From Gillisella vitis (lineage in GTDB: Bacteria; Pseudomonadota; Alphaproteobacteria; Rhizobiales; Rhizobiaceae), in assembly GCF_021559775.1 (NCBI RefSeq), contig NZ_CP056047.1, positions 1,178,001 through 1,242,000 on the forward strand: 64,000 bases of DNA, in the 5' to 3' direction. Shown here piece after piece: positions 1 through 7,633 of the stretch. The number at the start of each line of letters is the position of its first letter. Position 1 is the stretch's first letter. A program made the position numbers and the translations under genes. The notes beneath the pieces are model-generated. The model was not told the origin of the DNA, did no database searches, and saw only the letters and a program-made list of their open reading frames with translations.

Positions 1-15
1 CACATTTTTGATCAA

Positions 16-58
16 TTCCCACCACGGGAAAAACGCCGGAGATTTCCCGGCGCGGGAA
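16..58. promoter_or_regulatory. Twin palindromic operator-like sites
   Basis: Two copies of TTCCC-N5-GGGAA lie at 16-30 and 44-58, with centres exactly 28 bp apart, just upstream of the ATG at 71. Two identical dyads with near-integral helical spacing in front of a phage regulatory gene are typical of repressor or activator operators. The binding protein is not identified. The cognate regulator may be the downstream CII-like protein or a repressor left of the window. Confidence 0.55.
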
Positions 59-70
59 AGGTTTTGCCTT

Positions 71-568
71 ATGCAAGCAAGCGCTTGGTTTCATCGCATC
101 AAAGCGGCGCAACGTGACCTGATTAGGCTGGCTGGCGGCATCGATCGGGCGTCGGAGATCTCGTCTGTCTCCCCCAGCCATATCGGCCGGATGAACAATC
201 CGCGTGATACGGACCTGATGCCGATTTCGGTTGTCTATGCCCTGGAGAGCGAATGCGGCCTGCCTCTGGTCACCTCGGCTATGGCGGAATTGAGCGGTCG
301 GCGGTTGACGGACCCGGAAGGCGACCGTGCTCTCGAGCAAAGCGCCATCCTTGCCTATGCTGATATGATGCAGCAGGCTGGTGATCTTTTTTCCGGTGCG
401 GCCATTGCCTTCTCCGATCTCGTTGCGACCCCGGCGGAAGCCACCAAAATGGACCGGGATGCGGCTGCGCTCGAAGCTAAGATTGGTGTGTTCCGCAAGG
501 CGCTTGCCGGTGTGAAAGCGCGGGGCGGGGAAAAATTCGGCCTTCGGGTTGTGGGAGATCAGCCATGA
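71..568 (+). CDS. Phage CII/CP76-type regulatory protein
   Basis: This 165-residue protein resembles the phage regulatory CII (CP76) family. An N-terminal helix-turn-helix-like stretch reads LIRLAGGIDRASEISSVSPS and is followed by a conserved-looking RFMPI/VVYALE-type block (here DLMPISVVYALESECG). It would control the early operon. The frame stays open upstream to a TTG at 8, but ATG 71 is preferred because GGAAAGG lies about 9 nt before it and because the upstream option would put the twin operators inside the gene. It overlaps the next gene by ATGA. The family call is from sequence pattern only. Confidence 0.6.
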   Translation: MQASAWFHRIKAAQRDLIRLAGGIDRASEISSVSPSHIGRMNNPRDTDLMPISVVYALESECGLPLVTSAMAELSGRRLTDPEGDRALEQSAILAYADMMQQAGDLFSGAAIAFSDLVATPAEATKMDRDAAALEAKIGVFRKALAGVKARGGEKFGLRVVGDQP

Positions 569-801
569 TCGATGCAACTTTTACCCCGCTGTTCGAACGG
601 CCCTTGAGTGCGCGGGCTCGGGGCTTCCTGCGCAAGCTCAAAATCCATGGTGGTCGACTGATCGTGCCTGATGGCCCTGACCGGCAGTTGGCGAATGATT
701 GCCGTGCCTGCGGCTATGTGCTGATCCGCGAGGATCAGAAGACGGTGCTGCTGACCGGTCTGGGGCAAGCCTATCTTGATCGTCTGATGAGGGCGAACTG
801 A
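565..801 (+). CDS. Small phage protein, unknown
   Basis: This 78-residue protein is not recognised. Its ATG overlaps the stop of the preceding regulator (ATGA), so the two are probably translationally coupled. The C-terminal half (GYVLIREDQKTVLLTGLGQA) looks like a small winged or beta-hairpin module, but no family can be named. It sits in the early left-to-right operon. Confidence 0.6.
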   Translation: MIDATFTPLFERPLSARARGFLRKLKIHGGRLIVPDGPDRQLANDCRACGYVLIREDQKTVLLTGLGQAYLDRLMRAN

Positions 802-899
802 TGGCCGGTTATGCGTCAGTCAAGTTTCCCAAGCCCGGTTCTGCCGGGCTTTCCCTTATTTCCTCAGCGAACAAGGTGGCCGCATCATGCACGATGTGA
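801..899 (+). CDS. Possible 32-residue phage microprotein
   Basis: An ATG at 801 overlaps the previous stop as TGATG and reads 32 codons to a TGA that overlaps the start of the next gene. Complete tiling with its neighbours by stop/start overlaps favours a real coupled gene, or at least a ribosome relay. No similarity is recognised and the peptide is very short, so it may be leader-like only. Confidence 0.3.
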   Translation: MAGYASVKFPKPGSAGLSLISSANKVAASCTM

Positions 900-1444
900 A
901 CCGCCAACGTGAGGTCTCGACGGTGAACCGGCTCAAGGGGTCGGCTGAGCGTCTGAATGATGATGTCTGGACGCTGGAAGCGGACCGGGGCGGCATGCGT
1001 CTGGTCGTGCATCGGCTGATGGGCGAGCAAGTGCATATTGCCACCATTCATCCGACCGCCTTGCATGATGAACGTGACCTGATCTGTGGGGCGCTCGATC
1101 ATTTGCGCCTGTTTCTTCGTCTTGTGGATCGGGCAGCAATTGCCGTGCGCGATCTGCGGGGTGAGCTGGCGACGCACAATAGCCAGCCAGCGGCCCGCCA
1201 CAACAAGCCAAACCACGCGGCGCAGGCCTCCATTCTGCTGTCCCACGCCGCCTTCCATCGGTTTCTGAGCGAGACCGGCGGCGGGTGCGTGGTTGACGAC
1301 AAAGACACTGCCGACGCGGCTTTGAAGGACCGCCTCGGCATCACCAGCAAAAAACAGATCAATGAGGATGACCGCGTCAGAGCGGCCTGGCTATCGCTGT
1401 TTGGCGATTACGAGGCGTGGTTGCGCGGCGGGGGTGAAGGATGA
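887..1444 (+). CDS. Phage early protein, unknown
   Basis: This 185-residue protein is not recognised. The N-terminal half is polar with many Arg and His residues. The C-terminal 60 residues (roughly LKDRLGITSKKQINEDDRVRAA) look helical. Its stop overlaps the next ATG (ATGA at 1441-1444), which places it within the coupled early operon. Position between the regulator and the replication protein suggests a role in early phage metabolism, but nothing in the sequence says which. Confidence 0.6.
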   Translation: MHDVNRQREVSTVNRLKGSAERLNDDVWTLEADRGGMRLVVHRLMGEQVHIATIHPTALHDERDLICGALDHLRLFLRLVDRAAIAVRDLRGELATHNSQPAARHNKPNHAAQASILLSHAAFHRFLSETGGGCVVDDKDTADAALKDRLGITSKKQINEDDRVRAAWLSLFGDYEAWLRGGGEG

Positions 1445-1734
1445 GCGGGCTACTTCCAATCGTAGAGCAGCTTTGCGATTGCCAGACGGACGCGGAGCGG
1501 GCCAATTGGCTGCTGCGGGTGCCGCAGGGTGTCATTTACCGCGACCATGCCTCGATCCGCATGGTGTTGCGGACAGCCGGATTTCTGGCCGGTGTCGATT
1601 ATCTCGATGCCGAGTTTGCAGCGATCAATTCCACGCGGAGCGGGCAGGGTTGCTGGCGCGATAGCGTGTTGCTGACCATTGGTGCGGCCAGAGCAGCGAT
1701 GCTGGGCGTGGCGCGCAAAGGCGGTGCGGCATGA
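1441..1734 (+). CDS. Small phage early protein, unknown
   Basis: This 97-residue protein overlaps the previous gene by 4 nt and the replication gene by 4 nt. It contains two Cys in the first 15 residues and a third near residue 70, with no evident metal-site spacing. Tight coupling to the replication gene downstream suggests co-expression with it. Family unknown. Confidence 0.6.
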   Translation: MSGLLPIVEQLCDCQTDAERANWLLRVPQGVIYRDHASIRMVLRTAGFLAGVDYLDAEFAAINSTRSGQGCWRDSVLLTIGAARAAMLGVARKGGAA

Positions 1735-3014
1735 TGGAGCCTGATCACGGCGCAACGTCGCGGGCATGGTCGTGGCGTCATGCCGTTGCCAAATCCGGCC
1801 TGCCGCCGATCACGCGGCTGGTGCTGCATACGCTCGGCCTGAAGATGGATGCCACGGGCGGCTCTTGCTATCCGCCGGTTTCAGAACTGGTCGAGCTGTC
1901 CGGCCTGGATAAGAAAACAATCCTGAAGCATCTGGATTTGGCAGAACAGGCGGGCTGGATCGAAGTCACCCAGCACGGCTTTCGCGGTCAAAAATGGAAG
2001 CGAAACGAGTATATCGCGCGCTGGCCGGGCCGCGATCTGGCTGGTCATGCTGCTGGGAGTTCTGTCGCAAATTCGCAAGCTGGTGGAGGAGATACACCAC
2101 CTTTTGAGGACGAGATTTTGCCGGAAGGTGGTGGAGCAGCTCCACCGCCTTGCGCGGAAAAGGTGGTGGAAATGGCGCCCGAAGGTGGTGGAAATGGTTC
2201 CACAAAGGTGGTGGAGCAGCTCCACCAAGATAAGATTCTTCCAGCTAACTCTCCAAACAACTCTCCCACCGCAGGCGCGGGGCGGGGGGAATTTTCGAGA
2301 GAGGAATTGCGAAAGATCGATCTCGCCTTCAAGCGTTGGTATCCGACTTGGCCGAATTACGACAAGAGCAGCGACACGGCTGCGAGGAAGGCGTGGTTTG
2401 CCCTGACGGCAGATCAGCGAGCGGCCTGCATCGAGAAAACACCGGCCTACATCCAGTGGATCGGCAAAGGCACGTTCACCTTCGCCGCTGTGTTCCTGCG
2501 AGACCGGGCTTGGGAAAAGATGCCTGAGGTTGCTCCAGCGGCCCAAACCCATGCCACTGCCAAGGTGTGTGGCAAGCTCTGGATGGGGCGGCGCTTGGAA
2601 ACGCTGCTTTGCGAGCCGACAGGCCAGTTCGTGTTCACGGCGTTCGATAATCGGCGGCTGGCTTCTGGCGCGATCAGCCGGGAGGCCCTGGTGTGGGAAA
2701 AGCGCCGGGAACACGGCTGGCCGCTGGTGAGCCGGATGCGCGACCTTGCCCGCCGCAATGAGCCGTTCGTCACCTCGGTGGACCTGCTGCCGCTGGTTGC
2801 CAGCTTCGAGCGGGTCGAAAGCAGCAGTGCGCTGTTTGCGGCCTGGAAGCGCCTGCACGAACGCCGTGGCTGGATGTTCGTCGAAGGCCTGCGCGACTGG
2901 AACTATTTTCCGCCCATTGACCCGGATCAGCCCGATCTCGACGCGGCGGTCGAGGCGGCACTCGACCATTTCCAAACCAGCCTGAGCGAGGGACGCAACC
3001 ATGATGCAGCATAA
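1731..3014 (+). CDS. Phage replication initiator-like protein (O-like)
   Basis: This 427-residue protein has an N-terminal winged helix-turn-helix of the helix_turn_helix_36 kind (residues about 20-95: PPITRLVLHTLG, PPVSELVELSGLDKKTILKHL, AGWIEVTQ). A low-complexity Gly/Pro/Glu linker follows at about 115-180, then a larger C-terminal region of unknown fold. Position and architecture match lambdoid replication initiators, which bind the phage origin. The linker-coding DNA carries palindromic GGTGGTGGA repeats at 2082-2226 (see repeat entry). This parallels lambda, where the origin iterons lie inside the O gene. It starts at tandem ATGs (1731/1734) and overlaps the NusG-like gene by 14 nt. The replication role is inferred. 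Confidence 0.6.
   Translation: MMEPDHGATSRAWSWRHAVAKSGLPPITRLVLHTLGLKMDATGGSCYPPVSELVELSGLDKKTILKHLDLAEQAGWIEVTQHGFRGQKWKRNEYIARWPGRDLAGHAAGSSVANSQAGGGDTPPFEDEILPEGGGAAPPPCAEKVVEMAPEGGGNGSTKVVEQLHQDKILPANSPNNSPTAGAGRGEFSREELRKIDLAFKRWYPTWPNYDKSSDTAARKAWFALTADQRAACIEKTPAYIQWIGKGTFTFAAVFLRDRAWEKMPEVAPAAQTHATAKVCGKLWMGRRLETLLCEPTGQFVFTAFDNRRLASGAISREALVWEKRREHGWPLVSRMRDLARRNEPFVTSVDLLPLVASFERVESSSALFAAWKRLHERRGWMFVEGLRDWNYFPPIDPDQPDLDAAVEAALDHFQTSLSEGRNHDAA
2082..2226. repeat. Iteron-like palindromic repeats, candidate phage origin
   Basis: Inside the replication gene, AAGGTGGTGGA occurs at 2125, 2160, 2182 and 2205. Palindromes lie at 2082-2101 (GGTGG...CCACC), 2130-2146 and 2210-2226 (both GGTGGAGCAGCTCCACC, exactly 80 bp apart), and 2187-2202 (GTGGAA-atgg-TTCCAC). 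A stretch visibly less GC-rich follows from 2227. Four spaced dyads in the linker of an initiator gene are what lambda-type origins look like. Origin function is inferred. Confidence 0.5.
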
Positions 3015-3657
3015 CGGGAAACTTCTGGATGGCGTCTCGGATGATGGCTTGTCTAGGCTGGCTTACATCAACGCTATCGAGGCCAAGCGCCAGCGACAGG
3101 TTGCTATGGCGCGGCGCGACCGACCTGAGTTTGAGCGGTTGGCCCGGTGGGTGGTGGCGAGCTGCAAGAGCGGCATGGAGCAGGGGATTCGCGATTCGCT
3201 CGAACAGCAGGGAATTGAATGCTGGTGCCCGTGTGAGCGGCATAAATGGCCGCCTCGGCGGGGTAAGCAAGCTGTGGAAATCCAGCGCGCCGTTTTTCGG
3301 GGATACCTGTTCGTGCAGGTCATTCCGGACAATGAAGCCTTCGTCGGGTTGATGGTTGCATCCAAGCTTCGCGGGTTGATGGGCAAGGATGGCAAGCCGC
3401 ACCTGATGCCCGAACCATTGATGCGCCAACTGATGCTCTCGGCCAAGAAAGCGGAAAGAAAACATATGGATGAGCGCGACGTTCCGCCGATGCCGGATGT
3501 GTTGGGCAGGCAGGTGACGATCCGCTCTGGCCCGTTTGCTGAGTTCGTGGTGACGGTGCGTAAGGTGCTGTCGAAGCGTGGACAGGTGGTCGTTGAGGTG
3601 CCGATGTTCGGCGGTATGAGTGAAATCACGATGGGGATTGACTTCATTTCTGACTGA
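3001..3657 (+). CDS. NusG-like transcription antitermination protein (phage)
   Basis: This 218-residue protein has an N-terminal NGN-like domain starting near residue 50 (WVVASCKSGMEQGIRDSLEQQGIECWCP, then FRGYLFVQV). It has a C-terminal KOW-type module (GRQVTIRSGPFAEFVVTVRKVLSKRGQVVVEV). NusG, RfaH and LoaP paralogues bind RNA polymerase and suppress pausing or termination. The gene is the last of the early operon, immediately before a strong terminator (3828-3852) and the packaging/structural operon, so it may act like lambda Q. The start is at tandem ATGs overlapping the replication gene. Domain call fairly sure; antiterminator role inferred. Confidence 0.72.
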   Translation: MMQHNGKLLDGVSDDGLSRLAYINAIEAKRQRQVAMARRDRPEFERLARWVVASCKSGMEQGIRDSLEQQGIECWCPCERHKWPPRRGKQAVEIQRAVFRGYLFVQVIPDNEAFVGLMVASKLRGLMGKDGKPHLMPEPLMRQLMLSAKKAERKHMDERDVPPMPDVLGRQVTIRSGPFAEFVVTVRKVLSKRGQVVVEVPMFGGMSEITMGIDFISD

Positions 3658-3827
3658 GATTATCGCTTGAAATGTGGAGAGGCGAACTGTGCCTTTCCAA
3701 ACGAGATGACCGGGGCGTCTGATGCTCCCAAGGGATTGATGTTCTCCCCCGGCCTCGCCTTGATCCAAGCCAATAGGCGATGCGATTCAGGGCCAGTGCG
3801 TAAGCTATGACCAAATGAACGATGATG

Positions 3828-3852
3828 AGGCGGCCAGAGGGTCGCCTTTTTT
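3828..3852 (+). terminator. Rho-independent terminator before late genes
   Basis: An 8-bp stem with one G-U pair (AGGCGGCC / GGTCGCCT) and an AGAG tetraloop is followed directly by a run of six T. It lies after the NusG-like gene and 11 nt before the HNH ATG. It would end early transcription, or hold back late transcription, unless antiterminated. Confidence 0.75.
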
Positions 3853-3863
3853 GTTTTAAGGAT

Positions 3864-4190
3864 ATGGGTGATCGTAGATCTGATGAGGCGCGGGCGTGGC
3901 GAGGCTGGTACGGTCTTGCCCGGTGGCGCAAGATACGCAAGCATCAGTTGGCTATCGAGCCGCTATGCCGGATGTGCAGGCTGCAAGGCCGCATCACCGT
4001 CGCTACCGTCTGCGACCATATGGAGCGCCATAGCGGCAACCCCGAGAAGTTTTGGGGCGGGCCTTTCCAAAGCCTTTGCAAGACGCACCACGATGCAACC
4101 AAGCAAGCCGAAGAGCATCGGGGCTTCTCGACCGCGACTGGCATGGATGGCTGGCCCATCGACCCCCGCCACCCGGCCAATCGGGGGTAG
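3864..4190 (+). CDS. Phage HNH endonuclease
   Basis: This 108-residue protein has the paired Cys and HNH arrangement: CRMC near residue 32, CDHMERH near 50, then N-P-x-K/F and SLCKTHHDATKQ at the end. HNH proteins next to terminase genes assist genome packaging and cos cleavage in HK97-like phages. The frame is open from 3822, but upstream starts would place the terminator hairpin in the coding region. ATG 3864 leaves the domain complete, although AAGGA sits unusually close to it. Confidence 0.8.
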   Translation: MGDRRSDEARAWRGWYGLARWRKIRKHQLAIEPLCRMCRLQGRITVATVCDHMERHSGNPEKFWGGPFQSLCKTHHDATKQAEEHRGFSTATGMDGWPIDPRHPANRG

Positions 4191-4309
4191 GGGGTGGGTT
4201 AGCCTCTAACCCCCTCTCGACCGCGCACCGGCGTCAGTCATTCGTGTGCAGCGAGCGGAAATTGGAGGGAAAAAGCCAACCTGATCCGCTTCACGGCACT
4301 CTGCATTCC

Positions 4310-5191
4310 CTAGATGGGGTAAGTCTTGGTAAATCCATCAGTTTTGAAGCGAACTGTAACGTCGGCGTCAGCGTTGATTCGAATAGCTTGCATGCGACAT
4401 AAAGTCATCGTTTCATCTCTCAAAACAAAGCCATTAAACATGGTTGGCTGTTCTGGAAATGCGAAAATGCGTTGATTTGCTAACTTCTTTAATGAGTTGC
4501 CAATCTCATATTTCAAATCATGGCTGTAATCAGCAGCGTCGTTATCGCCGTAAGTCCATGTGAGAAGCTCCGCTGCAAGGTGTTCACATTTCATGACGGC
4601 AAATACTAACTGGTGCAATGCGACGATATAGCTTCGCTCCCGTTCTCCCTTTTTATGATAATCTTTGTTGACTTGTACCTCACTGCCGCGTGCTGGTTGA
4701 AGTAGCCGAAAACCCTTGATTATATGATTTTCTTTTGGATAAAAAAATTCTACATTTGCAAGTGTGTTTGCGTTATGTTTTAATGAATTGCATAGAATAA
4801 CCCAGTCATCCGAAGCTTTATTGACTGCGGAACGATAATTATTCTTTTTCTCTCTCGCTTCCTTCGAGTTTCGCAGAGGAATTGCGTGAACAATTTTATC
4901 GAAGAACTCGAAAAGCTCTGCCGACCTGTAAGATAGGTCTGCAAGAAGGGCTACAATTTCGTCGTTGTTTTCTTTTTGTTTAATACGGATTGGGTCCGAC
5001 GTGGCTTCACTGAAAGCGTTAAAGGATTTCGCAAAATTTTGAGATGTGACTGCAATCCATCGATATGGGTGAGGTTTTTTCTCAGATTCTTTGAAGACCG
5101 TATGTCGTTCAATTGCTGTTTGCACGAACTTAGAGTGGGGGTTTCCGTTGGGATCTAGACCATGGTTTAAGTTGAGCATTCGTTTAGTCAT
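4310..5191 (-). CDS. AT-rich cargo gene in late operon (moron), unknown
   Basis: This roughly 293-residue predicted soluble, helical, Lys/Asn-rich protein is coded against the phage late operon between the HNH and small terminase genes. Base composition is visibly AT-richer than the flanking phage genes, and it has its own upstream AT-rich promoter-like DNA (5192-5250). A central segment around CNSLKHNANTL recalls the K-H-N end of HEPN-like helices but lacks a clear R-x4-6-H motif. The start is uncertain: TTG 5209, ATG 5191 or ATG 5179 are possible, and AAAGG lies close to 5191. Such insertions often carry superinfection or anti-phage functions; none is shown here. Confidence 0.65.
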   Translation of the reverse strand: MTKRMLNLNHGLDPNGNPHSKFVQTAIERHTVFKESEKKPHPYRWIAVTSQNFAKSFNAFSEATSDPIRIKQKENNDEIVALLADLSYRSAELFEFFDKIVHAIPLRNSKEAREKKNNYRSAVNKASDDWVILCNSLKHNANTLANVEFFYPKENHIIKGFRLLQPARGSEVQVNKDYHKKGERERSYIVALHQLVFAVMKCEHLAAELLTWTYGDNDAADYSHDLKYEIGNSLKKLANQRIFAFPEQPTMFNGFVLRDETMTLCRMQAIRINADADVTVRFKTDGFTKTYPI

Positions 5192-5355
5192 ACCTTTATA
5201 TACGCTCAAGGATATTTAAGAGCCTCGTCAAATTCTGATAATTTTTTTATCCAGTTCGATCAAGTGGATTGATCGTGGATTAGTTGTTCTGCGGGCTTTT
5301 CAAACGACCACTGGGTGCGTCCTAGCGCACTGCCAATATATGAGAGAGCCTGTAA

Positions 5356-5823
5356 ATGAAGGGCCGCAAACCATCTTCTGAAAACGTGGTTCCCCTCAAG
5401 CCGGAAGACGGGCAGGGGGCAAATTTCGAAGCGCGGGCGGCGGCTATGGCGCGGGAGCTGCGGCCGGATGACCTGCCGTTCGATGTGCGGGCTATCTGGG
5501 ATCGGATCGCGCCGCCGCTGTGTGATCCGCGCAAGAACCGACTGAATGACGTCAACGTTTACATGTTCGAACAGCTCTGCTGGACGATAGCCCGTCATGA
5601 GCGGTTGCGGCTTGATGTTCGTGAAGGTGGGGAAACCTATGAGAGCCAGACGCGCAACGGCACCCAGTTGAAGAGCCGCCCGGAAGTCAGCCAGTTGAAT
5701 GAGACGTGGCGGCAGATCCGGGCGTTGGCGAGTGATTTCGGCATGACGCCGTCTGCTGAGCGTGGCTTGCAGGCGACCGGCCAGCTTGGATTTGAGTTTC
5801 CGACCGATGATGGATTCGATTGA
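5356..5823 (+). CDS. Terminase small subunit (P27-like)
   Basis: This 155-residue protein has the layout of P27-family small terminases: a basic N-terminus (MKGRKP), a central helical region (ARELRPDDLPFDVRAIWDRIAPPL; LNDVNVYMFEQLCWTIARHERL), and a C-terminal segment ETWRQIRALASDFGMTPSAERGL. It recognises packaging sites and hands DNA to the large subunit. The stop overlaps the start of the large subunit gene by 17 nt. Confidence 0.8.
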   Translation: MKGRKPSSENVVPLKPEDGQGANFEARAAAMARELRPDDLPFDVRAIWDRIAPPLCDPRKNRLNDVNVYMFEQLCWTIARHERLRLDVREGGETYESQTRNGTQLKSRPEVSQLNETWRQIRALASDFGMTPSAERGLQATGQLGFEFPTDDGFD

Positions 5824-7621
5824 TGTCGAGATCCCGGATGTCAGCTATGACGACGATCCGGTGACTGCCTGGGCGGCGGATGTGGTGCGCGGCGATATTG
5901 TTGCCGGTCCCCATGTTCGCAATGCCTGCCGTCGTCACCTGCGCGATCTGATCGACGGCCCGACCCGTGGCCTGGTCTGGGATCTGGAGACCTCGAACAA
6001 GCGGATCAAGTGGTTCGGATCTAAGCTGCGGCTGAATGGCGGGCAATTCGAGGGACGGCGGTTTCGGCTGCATCCGAGCCAGGCCTTCCGGGTCGGTTCG
6101 CTGTTCGGCTGGAAATGGGCCGATACCGGCTTGCGTCGGTTCCGGCGCTTCTATGACGAAGAGGGCAAGGGCAACGGCAAATCGCCATTGCTGGCCGGGA
6201 TCGGCATCTGCATGATGGTGGCTGACGGCGAACCCCGTGCCGAGATCTATGCGGCGGCGGCCAAGAAAGACCAGGCGCAGGTGCTGTTTCGCGATGCGGT
6301 TGCCATGCGCGACCAGTCGCCGGAACTGATGAGGCGGATTACCACCTCGGGGGAAAACCCGGTCTGGCAGCTGACGTACATCAGCAAGGGTGGCGACAAG
6401 CGGTTCTTCAAACCGATCTCAGCCGACAAGGCGCAATCGGGTCCGCGCCCGTCTTGTGCGCTGTGCGATGAGGTGCATGAACATCCCAACCGCGATGTCA
6501 TCGAAATGCTGGAGCGCGGTTTTAAATTCCGCAAACAGCCGTTGCTGGTGATGGCGACCAATTCCGGCTCCGACCGCAAATCGATTTGCTGGGAAGAGCA
6601 TCAGCATGCGGTCAATGTCGCGGCGGGCATCGTCCAGGACGACACGACATTCGCCTTTGTCTGCTCGCTCGATGAGGGCGATGATTGGGAAAACGATCCG
6701 TCCTGCTGGGTGAAGGCAAACCCGCTGCTGGATGTGACGATCACCACAGATTATCTGCATGGGGTCGTTGACCAGGCGCGGATGATGCCCGGCAAACGAA
6801 ACGGCATTGCCCGGCTGCACTTTTGCGAATGGACGCAATCGGTCAATGCGGCGATCAAGCGCGAGGCCTGGATGGCCTGCCAGAAGGATCTCGATCTCGA
6901 CTGGCTGATAGAGCGAGGTTTTCCGTGCTATGGCGGCCTCGACCTGTCGCGCACCCGGGACTTTACCGCGCTGACCCTGACCTGGGTTCTCGACAGTACC
7001 AAGGATGCCGAGCGGTTTGCGTCAAAGACATGGTTCTGGACACCTGCCGATACGCTGGAGGATCGGGCCAATACCGACCAGGCCCCCTATGACCTCTGGC
7101 GTGACCAGGGTTTTATCGAGGCGGTGCCCGGCCAGCGGCTCAAATATCCGTGGTTGGCTGAAGCCCTGGCCGAGATCTGCGCAAAGTTCGAACCGACTGA
7201 GATCGGCGCCGACCAGTACGGGTTGGAGCAATTGTCCGAGCATTTGGAGGACCAGGGTGTTTCCCTACCGCTGACCATCCACCCGCAGGGCTTCCAGCGC
7301 CGGGTGCTGGAGCGCGATCCTGACGCACCGGATGGTGAGCAGGACATCTATCTCTGGATGCCGCATAGCATCAACAAGCTCGAGAACGCGCTCTATGAGA
7401 CGCGCATCGAGATCGACCCGAACCCGATGCTGGACAGTTGCGCGGCCAGCACCGTCTTTGCAGAAAACCGCACCGGCCATCGGATGTTCGACAAGGAACA
7501 TGCCTTTGGCCGCATTGACGGCATGGTGTCTTTGGCCATGTCGATGGGCATGGCGATGTGCCGTGTCCGCGCCTCCCAGGCATCCCCATGGGATGACCCG
7601 GATTACTCCATACATCAATAA
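5807..7621 (+). CDS. Terminase large subunit (Terminase_1, HK97-type)
   Basis: This roughly 604-residue packaging ATPase-nuclease has a Walker A-like motif GKGNGKSP near residue 120 and a Walker B-like motif ALCDEVHEH near residue 220. The C-terminal nuclease begins at YGGLDLSRTRDFTAL, where the first Asp is a likely metal ligand, and continues through EIGADQYG. It translocates DNA into the procapsid and cuts it. The start is at tandem ATGs 5807/5810 overlapping the small subunit. Length and motif order fit the HK97/phiC31 type. Confidence 0.9.
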   Translation: MMDSIDVEIPDVSYDDDPVTAWAADVVRGDIVAGPHVRNACRRHLRDLIDGPTRGLVWDLETSNKRIKWFGSKLRLNGGQFEGRRFRLHPSQAFRVGSLFGWKWADTGLRRFRRFYDEEGKGNGKSPLLAGIGICMMVADGEPRAEIYAAAAKKDQAQVLFRDAVAMRDQSPELMRRITTSGENPVWQLTYISKGGDKRFFKPISADKAQSGPRPSCALCDEVHEHPNRDVIEMLERGFKFRKQPLLVMATNSGSDRKSICWEEHQHAVNVAAGIVQDDTTFAFVCSLDEGDDWENDPSCWVKANPLLDVTITTDYLHGVVDQARMMPGKRNGIARLHFCEWTQSVNAAIKREAWMACQKDLDLDWLIERGFPCYGGLDLSRTRDFTALTLTWVLDSTKDAERFASKTWFWTPADTLEDRANTDQAPYDLWRDQGFIEAVPGQRLKYPWLAEALAEICAKFEPTEIGADQYGLEQLSEHLEDQGVSLPLTIHPQGFQRRVLERDPDAPDGEQDIYLWMPHSINKLENALYETRIEIDPNPMLDSCAASTVFAENRTGHRMFDKEHAFGRIDGMVSLAMSMGMAMCRVRASQASPWDDPDYSIHQ

Positions 7622-7633
7622 AGGGGTGGCCTG

